A stretch of 64,000 bases of DNA. Origin: Rhodoferax sp. U11-2br (GTDB lineage: Bacteria; Pseudomonadota; Gammaproteobacteria; Burkholderiales; Burkholderiaceae_C). The position numbers were made by a program, and so were the translations under genes. The first letter of the stretch is position 1, and each line of letters opens with the position of its first letter. The stretch is taken from NCBI RefSeq assembly GCF_018619435.1, contig NZ_JAHFZF010000022.1, positions 1 to 64,000 of the forward strand, in the 5' to 3' direction. Shown here one piece after another: positions 25,978 through 35,591 of the stretch. Below the pieces are notes generated by a model. That model was not told the DNA's origin. It saw only the letters and a list, made by a program, of their open reading frames with translations, and searched no databases.

Positions 25978-28361
25978 ACGCCATCACGAAAACAGAAATT
26001 GCGAAACTGGCCCAACCCGAGCTGCCGGAGGCCAGCGAGCCCCTGCAGGCGCTGGCCATCAACGACGTCCTGTCCTTTCGCGGAAAACTGGTGCGGCTGA
26101 TTGCGGCGAACCCTGCGCAAGACATTGGGTACCTCATTGAAGTGCTGCCCACACCCTTTTCCAAGCCGACTCGTGCCTGCAGGACGGCCCTGCCATTCAC
26201 CGACTCGTTGAAGCAACTTCGTGTGGAGGGCGTTCGCCAGGAGGACCCTGCCTGGGGTCGGCCGTTGTCACCAAGCGCCGCTGTGCAGACGATTCGGGAA
26301 GAACGGTATGCCCGTATCCGGGACCTTATCGCGAACCCGCAAATCCTGGAACCAATGACACGTGGGCCGCTACTGGTGGCGCATGCCACCAAAGTTGGTG
26401 TCAGCAAAAAAACGCTGCTGACGGACCTCCGAAACTGGTGGCAACGAGGCCAGGTCAAGGACGCCCTGATGGGCGACTACCACCGCTGCGGACGGGTTAC
26501 GCAGGACACGCCGGGGGCCCTCGTGTTGTCAGAAAAGCCCTTGGATGGCGCCAATCAGGTTGTCCTTGCACCCGTGCGCGGCAAGGCACGGGGCCGCCAC
26601 CCGATTGACGGCAACTACACACCCATGACATTGTCAGCCGCGGAAAAGGCTCGCATTCTGAAATATGGCCGTAAGAGATATGAGAAAGACAACACCGTGT
26701 CCATGCGTAGCGTGGTGGCAAACGTCATCACAGAGCTCTATTCGTTGAAGGACTCGACAGGCGCGCCGGCCAAAGACAGCAAAGGGGACCCCTTGCTGCC
26801 GCCGTTAGGCAGCAGGCCCACCCACAACCAAATCCGCTATCTCCTGCAGCGCATTTTGCCGGTGGCTAAGACCCATGCGAAGCGCAATGGCTCGTCTGAC
26901 TACCTGAACAATTACGCGCCCACCACGGGGACAGTGTTAGATGACTGCATGGGACCGGGTGACGTGTACGAATGCGATGACACTACGTTCGACTTCCACA
27001 ATTGCTCAGAAGTTGATATCACGGTAATCATCGGAAAACCGACGCTTGACCTTGTCGTAGACAGGTTTTCTCGTTTGATTGTGGGTTTCCACCTGTCTCT
27101 TGACGCGTCCTGTTGGGAGAACGCGAAACTTGCGTTGCTGAGCGTATGCACCGACTGGAAGGCCCTGTGTGAGAAACACGGTATCAAATACTACCCCGCC
27201 GACTTCCCCGCTCAAGGGGTAGTGTGCAATCGCCTTTTCTGTGACCGAGGTCCGTATATGACGTTTGCCAGCGATGAGTTGGGAAACGTTGGCAACGACA
27301 CCACGAATGCGCCAGCGCAGCTTTCCCGGTCCAAGTCGGTCGTAGAAAGTACGTTCCCTCGCTTCATCAAACTGATTTCGGAGCTTGAAGGCCATGAGCC
27401 TCAGTGGAATGTCACAAAACGGCGCCGCAAACCCTTTGAAGCATCGGCTTGCCTGACCCTGACTCAGCTTGAAGGTGTTGTGCTGCGTGCCATCATTGCA
27501 CTCAACCGCGAAGTTCTCAAAGACTACCCGCAGTCCCCCGCCGACAGCGAGGATGGATTGTTGCCGATACCGCGTGAAATATGGGCGCGCGAAGTGGAGC
27601 GACGGAACTCGTTGCCCAGGCGTGTTTCGCGCGAATGGCTGCGCCAGGCCCTGCTCTCCCGCGGTGTGGCGATGGTGACCCAGGATGGCATCAAGTTCAT
27701 GGACAACTTCTACGCCTGCAAAGAAGCGGTGCAAAAAGACTGGTTCTCCATTGCCAGCCTCAAGAGCCCTTTCGAAGTCGCTGTCCGATACACCCCCAAG
27801 AACCTTGATGAAATCCTGGTGCAAGACACTCATCGTAAAGACGTCCAGTACGTCGCACGTTTGACCACTAAGTCGCTCCAAATTACCGGCAACACCACGG
27901 GACTGACCGACACCCGGTCTGCAGAAATCGCAGAGCAAAGGCGCCACATACGTCGGGAAGCTGAAATTCGCAACAGCATTCAGCGAGTCGGGTTCCTCCA
28001 AGATGTGGGGCCGGGCGTTGCAGCCGCCCACGAAAAGATGCGCGCCGCCGCCAAGGGCAAATTCCTGGCTTCACGCAAATCCAACTCGTCGGAGATACGG
28101 GAAGCCGAGGCACAGCGGCGGCGCAAGGTCGAACAACGGGTGGTTGAGGCTGAACCCAATCCCGCGCCGACGACCAACGCATCGCCACCTGCCAATGCCG
28201 CCGAACTCAAAACGGTGGCAACACCCCTTGGAGCGACTGCGCAGATGCCGGCCATCGAGCTAATCCCGAACACCCCCGCCAATCTTGCAGACGAAATTCT
28301 GCAGTCCATCGAAGACTCAAGCGTGATGGAAGACTTCTTTGCATCGTTAGGAAAAATATGA
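25974..28361 (+). CDS. tnsB: TnsB-type DDE transposase
   Basis: TnsB binds the repeats at the element ends and joins the 3' ends to target DNA. The 795-residue product has N-terminal helix-turn-helix regions for end binding and a central integrase core. Likely catalytic residues are D336 (YECDDTTFDF), D424 (FCDRGPYM) and E458 (SVVESTFPRF), with D-to-E spacing of 34 as in Tn7-type enzymes. The C-terminal 120 residues are charged and poorly conserved, as expected for the TnsC-contacting tail. It overlaps tnsA and tnsC by 4 bp each. Confidence 0.93.
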   Translation: MNAITKTEIAKLAQPELPEASEPLQALAINDVLSFRGKLVRLIAANPAQDIGYLIEVLPTPFSKPTRACRTALPFTDSLKQLRVEGVRQEDPAWGRPLSPSAAVQTIREERYARIRDLIANPQILEPMTRGPLLVAHATKVGVSKKTLLTDLRNWWQRGQVKDALMGDYHRCGRVTQDTPGALVLSEKPLDGANQVVLAPVRGKARGRHPIDGNYTPMTLSAAEKARILKYGRKRYEKDNTVSMRSVVANVITELYSLKDSTGAPAKDSKGDPLLPPLGSRPTHNQIRYLLQRILPVAKTHAKRNGSSDYLNNYAPTTGTVLDDCMGPGDVYECDDTTFDFHNCSEVDITVIIGKPTLDLVVDRFSRLIVGFHLSLDASCWENAKLALLSVCTDWKALCEKHGIKYYPADFPAQGVVCNRLFCDRGPYMTFASDELGNVGNDTTNAPAQLSRSKSVVESTFPRFIKLISELEGHEPQWNVTKRRRKPFEASACLTLTQLEGVVLRAIIALNREVLKDYPQSPADSEDGLLPIPREIWAREVERRNSLPRRVSREWLRQALLSRGVAMVTQDGIKFMDNFYACKEAVQKDWFSIASLKSPFEVAVRYTPKNLDEILVQDTHRKDVQYVARLTTKSLQITGNTTGLTDTRSAEIAEQRRHIRREAEIRNSIQRVGFLQDVGPGVAAAHEKMRAAAKGKFLASRKSNSSEIREAEAQRRRKVEQRVVEAEPNPAPTTNASPPANAAELKTVATPLGATAQMPAIELIPNTPANLADEILQSIEDSSVMEDFFASLGKI

Positions 28362-29821
28362 GCGCCACCTATCAGCCCTTCGTCGAGGCCCACTACACAC
28401 CCTCAAACAACCCAGCCTATGCTGGCAACCCGTTTATCGAGCATCTCGGTGACTTGCCAGACGACAAAACGCTCGCAAAAAGGCTAACACGTCTACCTGC
28501 GTTTAACTCGGAGCAACACAACCTCCCAGCTAATCACCGCATTGACCTGCTGAGCGATTTGCACGGCATATGCGTACCACTGCCCAGGCTGGTCAAGCTA
28601 GCCCGCGCTATTCTCAAACTCATGCGGGAGGGCTACCGCACGCGCCGTCCTTACTCCCTGGAAGACAACGCAAAAGTCAGTGCCCTGTTCGGTGCCCAGA
28701 AAGAGGGGTTTACCAAAGGGTTTATGGCGACACCGCGCCGAGTTGACTTGGCCCGGCAAATGTCGATGGCGCTCGTCGGTGCATCCGGCTGTGGCAAAAG
28801 CTTCGGCCTAAGCCAAATTTCCGGCTTGGTAGACGAAGTGGTTTACCACGAGAAATTTGGAAAATGGCAGCTACCTTTTGTTTTCATTGAAATGAGCTAC
28901 GACGGTGAATCCGTGCATACCCTGGCGTCAGAGCTGTTTCGTGAGCTGGACCGATTGTTGCCAGATGCCGGGTACATCGACCTTTACATGAACCGCAAAG
29001 GGCTGAATGCCGAGCAGCGCTTGTCCAAAGCCTTGGCGCTTTGTTATGAACATGGTGTGGGTGCATTGGTCGTGGACGAAACGCAGAACCAGCGTGGCAT
29101 TGGCAACGACCGCGATGGGAACGCCCTTAGCACGGGTAAGCGCTCGAAGGTGGTGAAAAGCGAAACACCCCTGATGAAATTGCTCGTTACAGCGTCAAAC
29201 ACGTCGCACATACCGCTCATCATGTCGGGCACTTTGGAGATGCAGAGCATTGTTGGAGCCCGCTTTACCCGGCTGCGCCGCATGTCCGGTAATGGCTCCG
29301 TGCAATGGCTGCCCCTGGAGCGCAGCAAGGACCTGACGGCACCGGGCGAGTTTGAAATGATGTTGATGGCACTCTGGCGCTATCAATACCTGCTGACACC
29401 TGTAAGGCTAACGGATATTTGGGCCGAGCACTTCTGGGACGTCACCCAGGGCATTCCCGACATCATGGTCAAGCTGTGGGCGTCAGTACAGGAGACCGCA
29501 ATTGCAAGCCGACTGGAGACACTAACGCACCCACTGGTCGATGCCGTGTTTCAAAGCGAGTTCGCAATGGTCGCCATGTCCTTGAAGGCATTGCGTGAAA
29601 ACAATCTCACGGTGCTGTCAGCGCTCACTGACCTTTACAGCGTTGACAGCGAAGCCGAGCCGACTTTCACCAAATCAACGTCGCCAAAAAAGACATACCC
29701 GAGCCCAACAGCGACAACTGTCGTTGCGCCGCCAGGCTCTACCTCGGACATGCGCACCGGGCCAAGGGGTACGGCGCCCCCCCCAGAGGTTAGCCGATGG
29801 AAAGAGGATGCACTTGTGTGA
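28358..29821 (+). CDS. tnsC: TnsC-type AAA+ transposition regulator
   Basis: TnsC links the target selector to the transposase and blocks repeat insertion near an existing copy. The 487-residue protein has a Walker A (VGASGCGKSFG, about residue 143), a Walker B (GALVVDETQN, about 236) and a sensor region (VTASNTSHIPLIMSGT). The C-terminal tail is proline- and threonine-rich. It overlaps tnsB (ATGA) and tniQ (GTGA), so the four proteins are likely made in a set ratio. Confidence 0.92.
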   Translation: MSATYQPFVEAHYTPSNNPAYAGNPFIEHLGDLPDDKTLAKRLTRLPAFNSEQHNLPANHRIDLLSDLHGICVPLPRLVKLARAILKLMREGYRTRRPYSLEDNAKVSALFGAQKEGFTKGFMATPRRVDLARQMSMALVGASGCGKSFGLSQISGLVDEVVYHEKFGKWQLPFVFIEMSYDGESVHTLASELFRELDRLLPDAGYIDLYMNRKGLNAEQRLSKALALCYEHGVGALVVDETQNQRGIGNDRDGNALSTGKRSKVVKSETPLMKLLVTASNTSHIPLIMSGTLEMQSIVGARFTRLRRMSGNGSVQWLPLERSKDLTAPGEFEMMLMALWRYQYLLTPVRLTDIWAEHFWDVTQGIPDIMVKLWASVQETAIASRLETLTHPLVDAVFQSEFAMVAMSLKALRENNLTVLSALTDLYSVDSEAEPTFTKSTSPKKTYPSPTATTVVAPPGSTSDMRTGPRGTAPPPEVSRWKEDALV

Positions 29822-30969
29822 AATACCTGGTTCAACGCCCGCATCCTGACGAACTGTTAAGCAGCGTCTGGATTCGCACCCGCCGACGCGCGGGTGTCGG
29901 GATTGGACTTGTCACCAAAACCATCACTGGGCGCAAATTTGCGCCCAGTTTTCTGTCCTATGTGCACGTCCGGGACTTAGCCATGGCCCTCAATGTTGCG
30001 CCTGTTGACCTGCTATGGCGGCACTCCGTGTTCCCGTACGCCACTGCGTTTGTTGAACACAGTGTTTTTGAGGCGAGTTTGGCCAGCGCGCTTTCCACAG
30101 GGCATGCGGCTATCGGATGCGCTGCAACGGTTCAGAGCGTCACCGAGTATGTCCGTTTCCTTCAGTATTGCCCGTCATGTGCGCGGGAAGACCAAGCTAA
30201 TTGGGGCGAGAGCTATTGGCACCGCGAGCACCATTTGCCTGGCGTTTGGATTTGCACACGACACTGGAGACAGTTGCGGCGAACCACAATCCCGGTATGC
30301 CAACTGCGGCCCTGGCCAGACTTGCTCCCCTCCGAAGTCACTGCTTCCCAGCTACTGCGGTCAAAAATTGACCCTTTCGTAAAGGAAGTTGCACAGCGCT
30401 CGTGCCGATTGCTGGCTAGAACTGAAATTTCATCGGTGCCCTGCGACCGCACGTGGTACCGAGACCAATTGTTAACAAAGGGATTGCGCTCCAACAACCA
30501 CCAGGTGTCCGCAAAAAGTTTGGCCGACTGGGCCTGTGCGTCGCTGGGTAGCCGCGTGACGCACGTGGGGCTGCTCCCTCAAGACGAAGACTTCCACTGG
30601 CTGTCGCTGATGGTGCGGCCTCGTTGCGGTATCCCGTTTGTCCCGTTGAAACACGTGATTTTCCAGTCCTTGCTTGAGCTTGCGGACAACGCCGGAACGC
30701 ATCGGATGGACTTCGTTCCACCCGGGATGCCTGCCCACCCGACTGAGACAGACGACCGGCGATATGCGGTAGCATTTCAAGCAGTAATTCAAAGCCATCG
30801 GCTAAGGGGGGAGAAAGTTTGTGTCGCCGATGCGCTGACAGAGGCCGGATGCTGGCACCAATACCGGCATGCCCGTACACGGTTTCCCCGGCTGTGTGCC
30901 CTTGTTACCAAACTGCGTGAATCAGACACCAGTGCCAGACAGGTTCCTGTCGGCAAAATAAAGGAATGA
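29818..30969 (+). CDS. tniQ: TniQ/TnsD-type target-selection protein
   Basis: TniQ-family proteins choose the insertion site and recruit TnsC. The 383-residue product starts VKYLVQRPHPDELLSSVWIR, the usual TniQ N-terminus. A zinc finger follows: C118 and C121 in YCPSCARED, then C146 and H149 in WICTRHW. It is shorter than Tn7 TnsD (about 508 residues) and near the length of single TniQ proteins. GTG 29818 is preferred because it overlaps the tnsC stop and fits the family start; an ATG at 29797 is the alternative. As the only TniQ present, it is the best candidate for recognising the comEC site. Confidence 0.88.
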   Translation: MKYLVQRPHPDELLSSVWIRTRRRAGVGIGLVTKTITGRKFAPSFLSYVHVRDLAMALNVAPVDLLWRHSVFPYATAFVEHSVFEASLASALSTGHAAIGCAATVQSVTEYVRFLQYCPSCAREDQANWGESYWHREHHLPGVWICTRHWRQLRRTTIPVCQLRPWPDLLPSEVTASQLLRSKIDPFVKEVAQRSCRLLARTEISSVPCDRTWYRDQLLTKGLRSNNHQVSAKSLADWACASLGSRVTHVGLLPQDEDFHWLSLMVRPRCGIPFVPLKHVIFQSLLELADNAGTHRMDFVPPGMPAHPTETDDRRYAVAFQAVIQSHRLRGEKVCVADALTEAGCWHQYRHARTRFPRLCALVTKLRESDTSARQVPVGKIKE

Positions 30970-31473
30970 TGCTGGAGGTGAACCTTCCTCAAATCTCCCT
31001 TGCCCTGCTGCTAGGCCTCTTGGCGGCATGCAGCAGCCCGCCTCGCACGCCGGAAGCGTCAGACAGATGCAGGCCAGGCGGTGCCTACTGAAGTGCTTAA
31101 CCCAGGCGTGCGTCAGGACACAGTCCAACAGACCATTTGCGTTCCTGGCTACACGGCGACAGTCCGGCCCTCAACCTCGTGTACAAGCGGAGTGAAGCTG
31201 AAATTGCTGCGTGAAAATGGGTTACCTGATGCCGCAGCAAAAAAATATGAACTCGACCATCACCTGCAGCTGGCATTGGGCGGGCATCCGCGCAGTTTGA
31301 AAAACTTGATGCTTCAGCCGTGGGAAGGTTCCAATGGCGCCAAGTCGAAAGACCGCCTTGAGCGCCGCCTTCAAACGCTGGTTTGCACTGGAAAACTTCT
31401 TCTTGACGAGGCACAGCGCGCCATTTGGCAAGACTGGCAAGCTGCGTTTCAGAAGTACGTGTTCGCAAACTGA
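30966..31473 (+). pseudogene. HNH-like lipoprotein, split by an apparent frameshift
   Basis: ATG 30966 overlaps the tniQ stop and opens a lipoprotein signal (LLLGLLAACSS), but that frame ends at TGA 31086-31088. The frame beginning at 31081 encodes a 130-residue domain with IRQTIC-like and HNH-like features: QQTICVPGYTATVRP, YELDHHLQLALGGH, LKNLMLQPW and AKSKDRLERRLQTLVC. Related proteins, as I recall, have an export signal fused directly to this domain. Reading the second frame upstream gives TDAGQAVPTEV, so a one-base shift between about 31050 and 31068 would join the parts. Either it is a recent pseudogene, a base error, or the domain is made alone from GTG 31081. Confidence 0.6.
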
Positions 31474-31555
31474 CAAATGCCAATTAAGCCTAGCGCCGGA
31501 GGTGGAGGCCCAAGTAGCGGAGTTATATTGCAAGCTAATAAAAGGGAGTGGCAAG

Positions 31556-32173
31556 ATGGCCGATTTGGTCGCATTTAAGGAACTGCTGCAGCCAGTTTTT
31601 CCGCTGTTGGGGGTCGTAGTTGGCGCAGCGATGACCGGGTTTGGCCAACTCTACAAAACACGCCAAGAGCGCAAGCGAATCCTTGCGCTTGCACTGAGTG
31701 ATTTGCTGGAAGTGAGGCATCGGGTCGTGACATTAAATGCGGGAATTCGGCACCTGCAAGAGCTGGGGAAAATTTCTGCCGCAGATATGCCTCATTGCCG
31801 AAATCTTATAAACCAGTTGATTCCAACTGATGCCAAGCTCGATGTTCGGTTCGACGAAGCCGTTACTCTCCTTGCCGGAATTGACCCTGTGTTTGCCTTC
31901 GAGTTGCGCTCGAAAAATCTATTCCCGCAGTTCATGAACGGATTGCGTTTAATGGCGACGGGGCATGGAGACGTATCGGTCGTGATGGATACGGTCGAAA
32001 ACAAACTTATTGAATTTGCCACAACAAACTTCGACGAAGCTGTCTTGCGAGTCGCCAAGCAACATTCGCGCAAAGTCTACAGGGATGTGCAGGCAGTTGT
32101 TGCCACCAAAGAAAAAGTTGGTGAACGTTTGTCTCCCTTTTTGAGCAGTTTGGGCATCGCGACAAGCGCCTGA
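31556..32173 (+). CDS. Hypothetical protein with one N-terminal membrane helix
   Basis: A 205-residue protein. ATG 31556 follows AAAGGGAG; the longer open frame from 31334 overlaps the HNH-like gene and is rejected. Residues about 8-30 (LLQPVFPLLGVVVGAAMTGF) form one hydrophobic helix, after which the protein is charged and helical (KTRQERKRILALALSDLLEV). No family is recognised. One membrane anchor plus a helical cytoplasmic body is common among small defence and toxin effectors, but this is only an analogy. Confidence 0.62.
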   Translation: MADLVAFKELLQPVFPLLGVVVGAAMTGFGQLYKTRQERKRILALALSDLLEVRHRVVTLNAGIRHLQELGKISAADMPHCRNLINQLIPTDAKLDVRFDEAVTLLAGIDPVFAFELRSKNLFPQFMNGLRLMATGHGDVSVVMDTVENKLIEFATTNFDEAVLRVAKQHSRKVYRDVQAVVATKEKVGERLSPFLSSLGIATSA

Positions 32174-32273
32174 CTCGCCCTTCACCAAGGTTTTTCAGAA
32201 TAGCGCCAAAGATTGAAATGTCAGCCCCGCCTGGCTAAACCGTCTCACTTTACTGCCAAGGAGGGCAGTAATC

Positions 32274-33275
32274 ATGTGGGTATCGGGAATAGGCAGAGTG
32301 GACGGCAAACTTGGGCTCGTGTTTCAAAGCGCTGGTGGTGAGGCCTGCTTCGGCCCAATTGATGAGCTGAGGGCGGACGTGCCGTGCAAGGTGACTGACA
32401 GGCTTCAAACGCTCATCAATCTTGATAGGTTTGGGATTGTGCCAACGAGCGAATATCTTGCGGCAGTTGGCACGCCCAATCTCTGCCCAGGCGGTCAGCG
32501 GTGCTACGAATTTGAAACTAAGCAAGGGCCCGTGGTCATTCCTGGCCAAACTTTGGTCGTGTCGTTGGTCGGCGCAACCACTTTGATGAGGGCACCGCTC
32601 CTGTCACCGCAAGGCCCTACCGCGTTAATGACTGCGTTCAACGGTGACGAACTATCCGTTGTACCTACGCCAAAGCGCATGAGGCAGTTCCAAACGGACC
32701 GCTGGTCCACAGTTTGCCGCATGAGATGGATACTGACCCACCCTTCGGCCGCCAAGGCTTGGTCCTCTGTTTACGCCCACGCAACAAAGGGGCGACTTGA
32801 CCTGGCACTGCCAAAAGCCAGCGTCACCGCGGCCCTGCGCGGGGTGGCGTCGGACGGGAAATTCTGGGTGACGGGGGCGGAACTCCTTACTTTGGCAGCC
32901 GATGAGCCCCCTCACGCCTTTGTTAACAAACAGGCGCTGGACGGCGCCTGTTGGAACCTAGTGACCAACGCAGTCCCCAAAAAGCGCATGACACCGGCCT
33001 TGACCCGTGAAGTGCCTCCGCCCATGACGGACACCCAATGGGCGGATTTCAAAGCGCAGGTGGTTGCGTTGAAGCCCAAGATTGCTCGCAAAGAACGGAC
33101 TACTGAGCTTCGTTACAAACTCGACTTCATTCGACAACATTTGGCGACAGGTGTATCTCTTTATATGCTACCTGGCGACCGCAGTTTGGTCCGCGCGTGC
33201 GTGAATTGGGTTAAGACGTTGAAGACAAAGGGGCACTGGACACAGGTGGAGGCAGCCCTTTTGCAAACAATTTAA
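32274..33275 (+). CDS. Hypothetical protein, 333 residues
   Basis: A strong AAGGAGG ribosome-binding site precedes ATG 32274. No family is recognised. The N-terminal 100 residues alternate strands and turns and include a short small-fold-like start (IGRVDGKLGLVFQ) that could be a cold-shock-like or OB barrel; the rest is helical and basic. It lies after the tns operon on the same strand, so it could be transposon-specific (for example a second targeting factor) or cargo. Confidence 0.6.
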   Translation: MWVSGIGRVDGKLGLVFQSAGGEACFGPIDELRADVPCKVTDRLQTLINLDRFGIVPTSEYLAAVGTPNLCPGGQRCYEFETKQGPVVIPGQTLVVSLVGATTLMRAPLLSPQGPTALMTAFNGDELSVVPTPKRMRQFQTDRWSTVCRMRWILTHPSAAKAWSSVYAHATKGRLDLALPKASVTAALRGVASDGKFWVTGAELLTLAADEPPHAFVNKQALDGACWNLVTNAVPKKRMTPALTREVPPPMTDTQWADFKAQVVALKPKIARKERTTELRYKLDFIRQHLATGVSLYMLPGDRSLVRACVNWVKTLKTKGHWTQVEAALLQTI

Positions 33276-33626
33276 GACCGGGTGCAGCGCACTCTTTGCC
33301 AACAGGCTTTGCGTCGTTCCGTTTGTCTTGTCCAACTGCCTGCGTATTCCGGTCTCGTTGACCATCTGTGCCGCCAATCGTTGACCAGTAGTCTCTAAAA
33401 TTGCGGTCTTGAACATGTGAAATGGTGATGTAAGCAGCTCAAGCCTGACAAAGCGAATTGATGCTATCGGCCTAAAGCCGCCGTTCAAGGCCGACTTCCG
33501 CTGCAGTTCTTCGAGTGTCCTGTTACGGCTGAGCCGCCCTTCATCCATTCACAACTGCCTGGTCGGCCTTAAGGTCTCGCGTCTTCGACGCGCTCGACAA
33601 ATTCTTTTGTTCTTACAAGGTACGCG
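33276..33626. other. Intergenic stretch, no gene recognised
   Basis: About 350 bases. A perfect small hairpin (CGCGTCTTCGACGCG, 33578-33592) lies near the end, and a minus-strand open frame (to 33548) overlaps the upstream gene and has no recognisable features. Confidence 0.4.
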
Positions 33627-34184
33627 ATGCGAGAACCACAGTTCACAAGGCTCACTAAATCTGTAACCGTAGCTCGTTACCGAGAACTAGAGGCGGCAGA
33701 TAGCCGCAAGGCATGTGGCGACTTCCTCATTGAGCGCTTTGACGAACGCTATTTCGCTCCAGCCCTCCAAACGAACACGCGCCATGGCTTCACGTTGATG
33801 GCCGTTGCCTGCCTCGTCATCGAGGCTTTAGAGTGCTTTTACCAAGGTAAGTCGCATTCCAGTGGAAAATCCGGAAAGATGTTCAAGTGCTTTTTCAGAC
33901 GGAACCCAGGATTTCACGAATTTGTGGCGGAGTCAGATTGCTTTTACAAACACATCCGCTGCGGCATCTTGCATCAAGCTGAAACCACTGGGGGTTGGCG
34001 TGTCACAAGAAGCGGAAAGCTGCTTGACACGGAAGCTCGCAGCATCAACGCCTATTCGTTCGTCGTCCAACTTCAAAAGGCGGTTGCCTCATACGCTCGC
34101 ATGCTCGAGAAAGACGACGACCTCTGGTGGAACTTCCGCAAAAAGATGAGGGCAGTTTGCGAGAACTGCGAGCAGCCCGCCTGA
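33627..34184 (+). CDS. HEPN-like protein, possible RNase
   Basis: A 185-residue, mainly helical protein with an RX4H motif (KHIRCGILHQAET, R111 and H116), the signature of HEPN ribonucleases, placed late in the sequence before a final helix as usual. A long helix (FTLMAVACLVIEALECFY) precedes it. HEPN proteins are common toxic RNases in antiphage and toxin-antitoxin systems, but some lack activity. An AAGG ribosome-binding site precedes the ATG. It is convergent with the CBASS operon, 9 bases from cap4. No obvious antitoxin partner is adjacent. Confidence 0.6.
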   Translation: MREPQFTRLTKSVTVARYRELEAADSRKACGDFLIERFDERYFAPALQTNTRHGFTLMAVACLVIEALECFYQGKSHSSGKSGKMFKCFFRRNPGFHEFVAESDCFYKHIRCGILHQAETTGGWRVTRSGKLLDTEARSINAYSFVVQLQKAVASYARMLEKDDDLWWNFRKKMRAVCENCEQPA

Positions 34185-34193
34185 GTGCCGATT

Positions 34194-35591
34194 TCAGTCG
34201 AGCTGTACGGTCGCGATGTACTTCGTCTGGTCCCAGTCGTATAGTTGGATGCGCCCCACCCCGTTGAGTCGGTACCCGAGCGCCATTGCGAAGATGGCCG
34301 GGGCCTTGACGAAGAGGTGAACCTTCTGCAGCTGATGGCGACCACGGAATTCAGCCAGGGCCACCTTGGCCTCGCACACGGCCGTGTTCAAGGATGCGAT
34401 GTCGGTAACGACAGCAACAGACACTAGTGAGAGCTTCGGGGACCTGTCCAGCCCGAACGCGATGGCATTGGCAGCAACGTCGGCATTGGACCCGTTCGGA
34501 AAACTGATGGAGGCAACGCCCTCCAACCCAGGCGTCGTGGGCGAGTCTTCCTGGACGGAGAAAAACTGCCCCGAAGCCCTCTCATGCACCGACGTGTCGT
34601 ACAGGTGGTCGTTGTGCTCAATGGCGAGCGTAAACCCACGAGTTGCCGAGAAGCAATAGCCCAGCAGGCACGCAAGCGACATCCGATGCTTTGCCGACAA
34701 TCGCACACTACGGCGATTGCGGCTCGAGTGCAGGAAATCCCCAACCTCGACCAGGCTCCGCTGCAATTGGTCCCAGGCCGCTTGGCCGAGGCGTCCCCGA
34801 CCGGGGCCGTTGAAGGCGGTGACGTCCAACGCCAGGGGACCGAGTTCGAAGCCGGCGGGCCCAAGCAGAAGTACGGACGACGTCGCACGCCACTGAGCAG
34901 CAACACTCGGTGCGCTGTCCACAAGCGCCGCCTCGATTTCCTTGCGGCTGACTACGCCCTTCACCGACGTATCGACGAGCTGCTTGCACTTCGCCCGGAA
35001 AGCTGCGGTTTCCTGCCGGGTCATGTCCAACAATGGAAGATGCATTTCGAGCTTGGTGCCAAAACCGGCATCGACGTTGTTGTCGCTGTACTGCACAAAT
35101 GACACTCGGTCAATGACGAAGCGCGCTATGTCACGCGTTTGGCCGAGCTTTTCGATGGTATCGAGGATGTCAGTCTCGGCTTCAGCGCGGATGCGGGAGT
35201 CGGCATTTAGAGCTATTGCAGGTCCACGATAGCGCTCCAGCTTGTTGAGCAAGGACTGGTACTCGCCTACGAAGTTACTGCAGAGAAGCACAAATTGCAC
35301 GTATTCGTCAAACGCCTTCTCATGCATCGACTTGAAGTCCGCCACTTCTTTCCAAAGCTCGACCTTTGAGAGCTGGTAGCCCTTGGCCTCGTACGTCACA
35401 CAGTAGTAGCCGCCACCCGGCCTGAAATAACGAATCTCAATGTCACCCACGAGTTCGCTTACGACATGGCTGAATGCCCCGCATGACAAGAATTGAGGCA
35501 GGTGCTCCATCAAATACGCATCCTGGTATTCGAAGCCACCTCGGGCAGTTGCGCCGCCCATAGCCTGAGGTGCAAAAACCGTCGCCGTCAT
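34194..35591 (-). CDS. cap4: CBASS effector Cap4: nuclease plus SAVED domain
   Basis: Cap4 is a nucleotide-activated DNA endonuclease. The 465-residue protein begins with a PD-(D/E)XK-type domain (GGFEYQDAYLMEHL, ELVGDIEIRYFR, TYEAKGYQLSKVELW, giving a D...ExK set) and ends with a SAVED sensor (LQKVHLFVKAPAIFAMALGY, then GVGRIQLYDWD). SAVED binds the cyclic oligonucleotide made by the CD-NTase, which turns on DNA cutting and stops phage growth by killing the cell. The gene is last in the operon and overlaps cap3 by 4 bp. Confidence 0.85.
   Translation of the reverse strand: MTATVFAPQAMGGATARGGFEYQDAYLMEHLPQFLSCGAFSHVVSELVGDIEIRYFRPGGGYYCVTYEAKGYQLSKVELWKEVADFKSMHEKAFDEYVQFVLLCSNFVGEYQSLLNKLERYRGPAIALNADSRIRAEAETDILDTIEKLGQTRDIARFVIDRVSFVQYSDNNVDAGFGTKLEMHLPLLDMTRQETAAFRAKCKQLVDTSVKGVVSRKEIEAALVDSAPSVAAQWRATSSVLLLGPAGFELGPLALDVTAFNGPGRGRLGQAAWDQLQRSLVEVGDFLHSSRNRRSVRLSAKHRMSLACLLGYCFSATRGFTLAIEHNDHLYDTSVHERASGQFFSVQEDSPTTPGLEGVASISFPNGSNADVAANAIAFGLDRSPKLSLVSVAVVTDIASLNTAVCEAKVALAEFRGRHQLQKVHLFVKAPAIFAMALGYRLNGVGRIQLYDWDQTKYIATVQLD

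Noticed and set aside
33168-33548. 126-codon minus-strand frame
   Set aside because: It overlaps the better-supported 32274 gene and shows no domain or start signal.
33598-33613. ATTCTTTTGTTC, close to part of the transposon end repeat
   Set aside because: It lacks the GGGAA half of the site and lies alone, so a chance match is likelier than an internal end.
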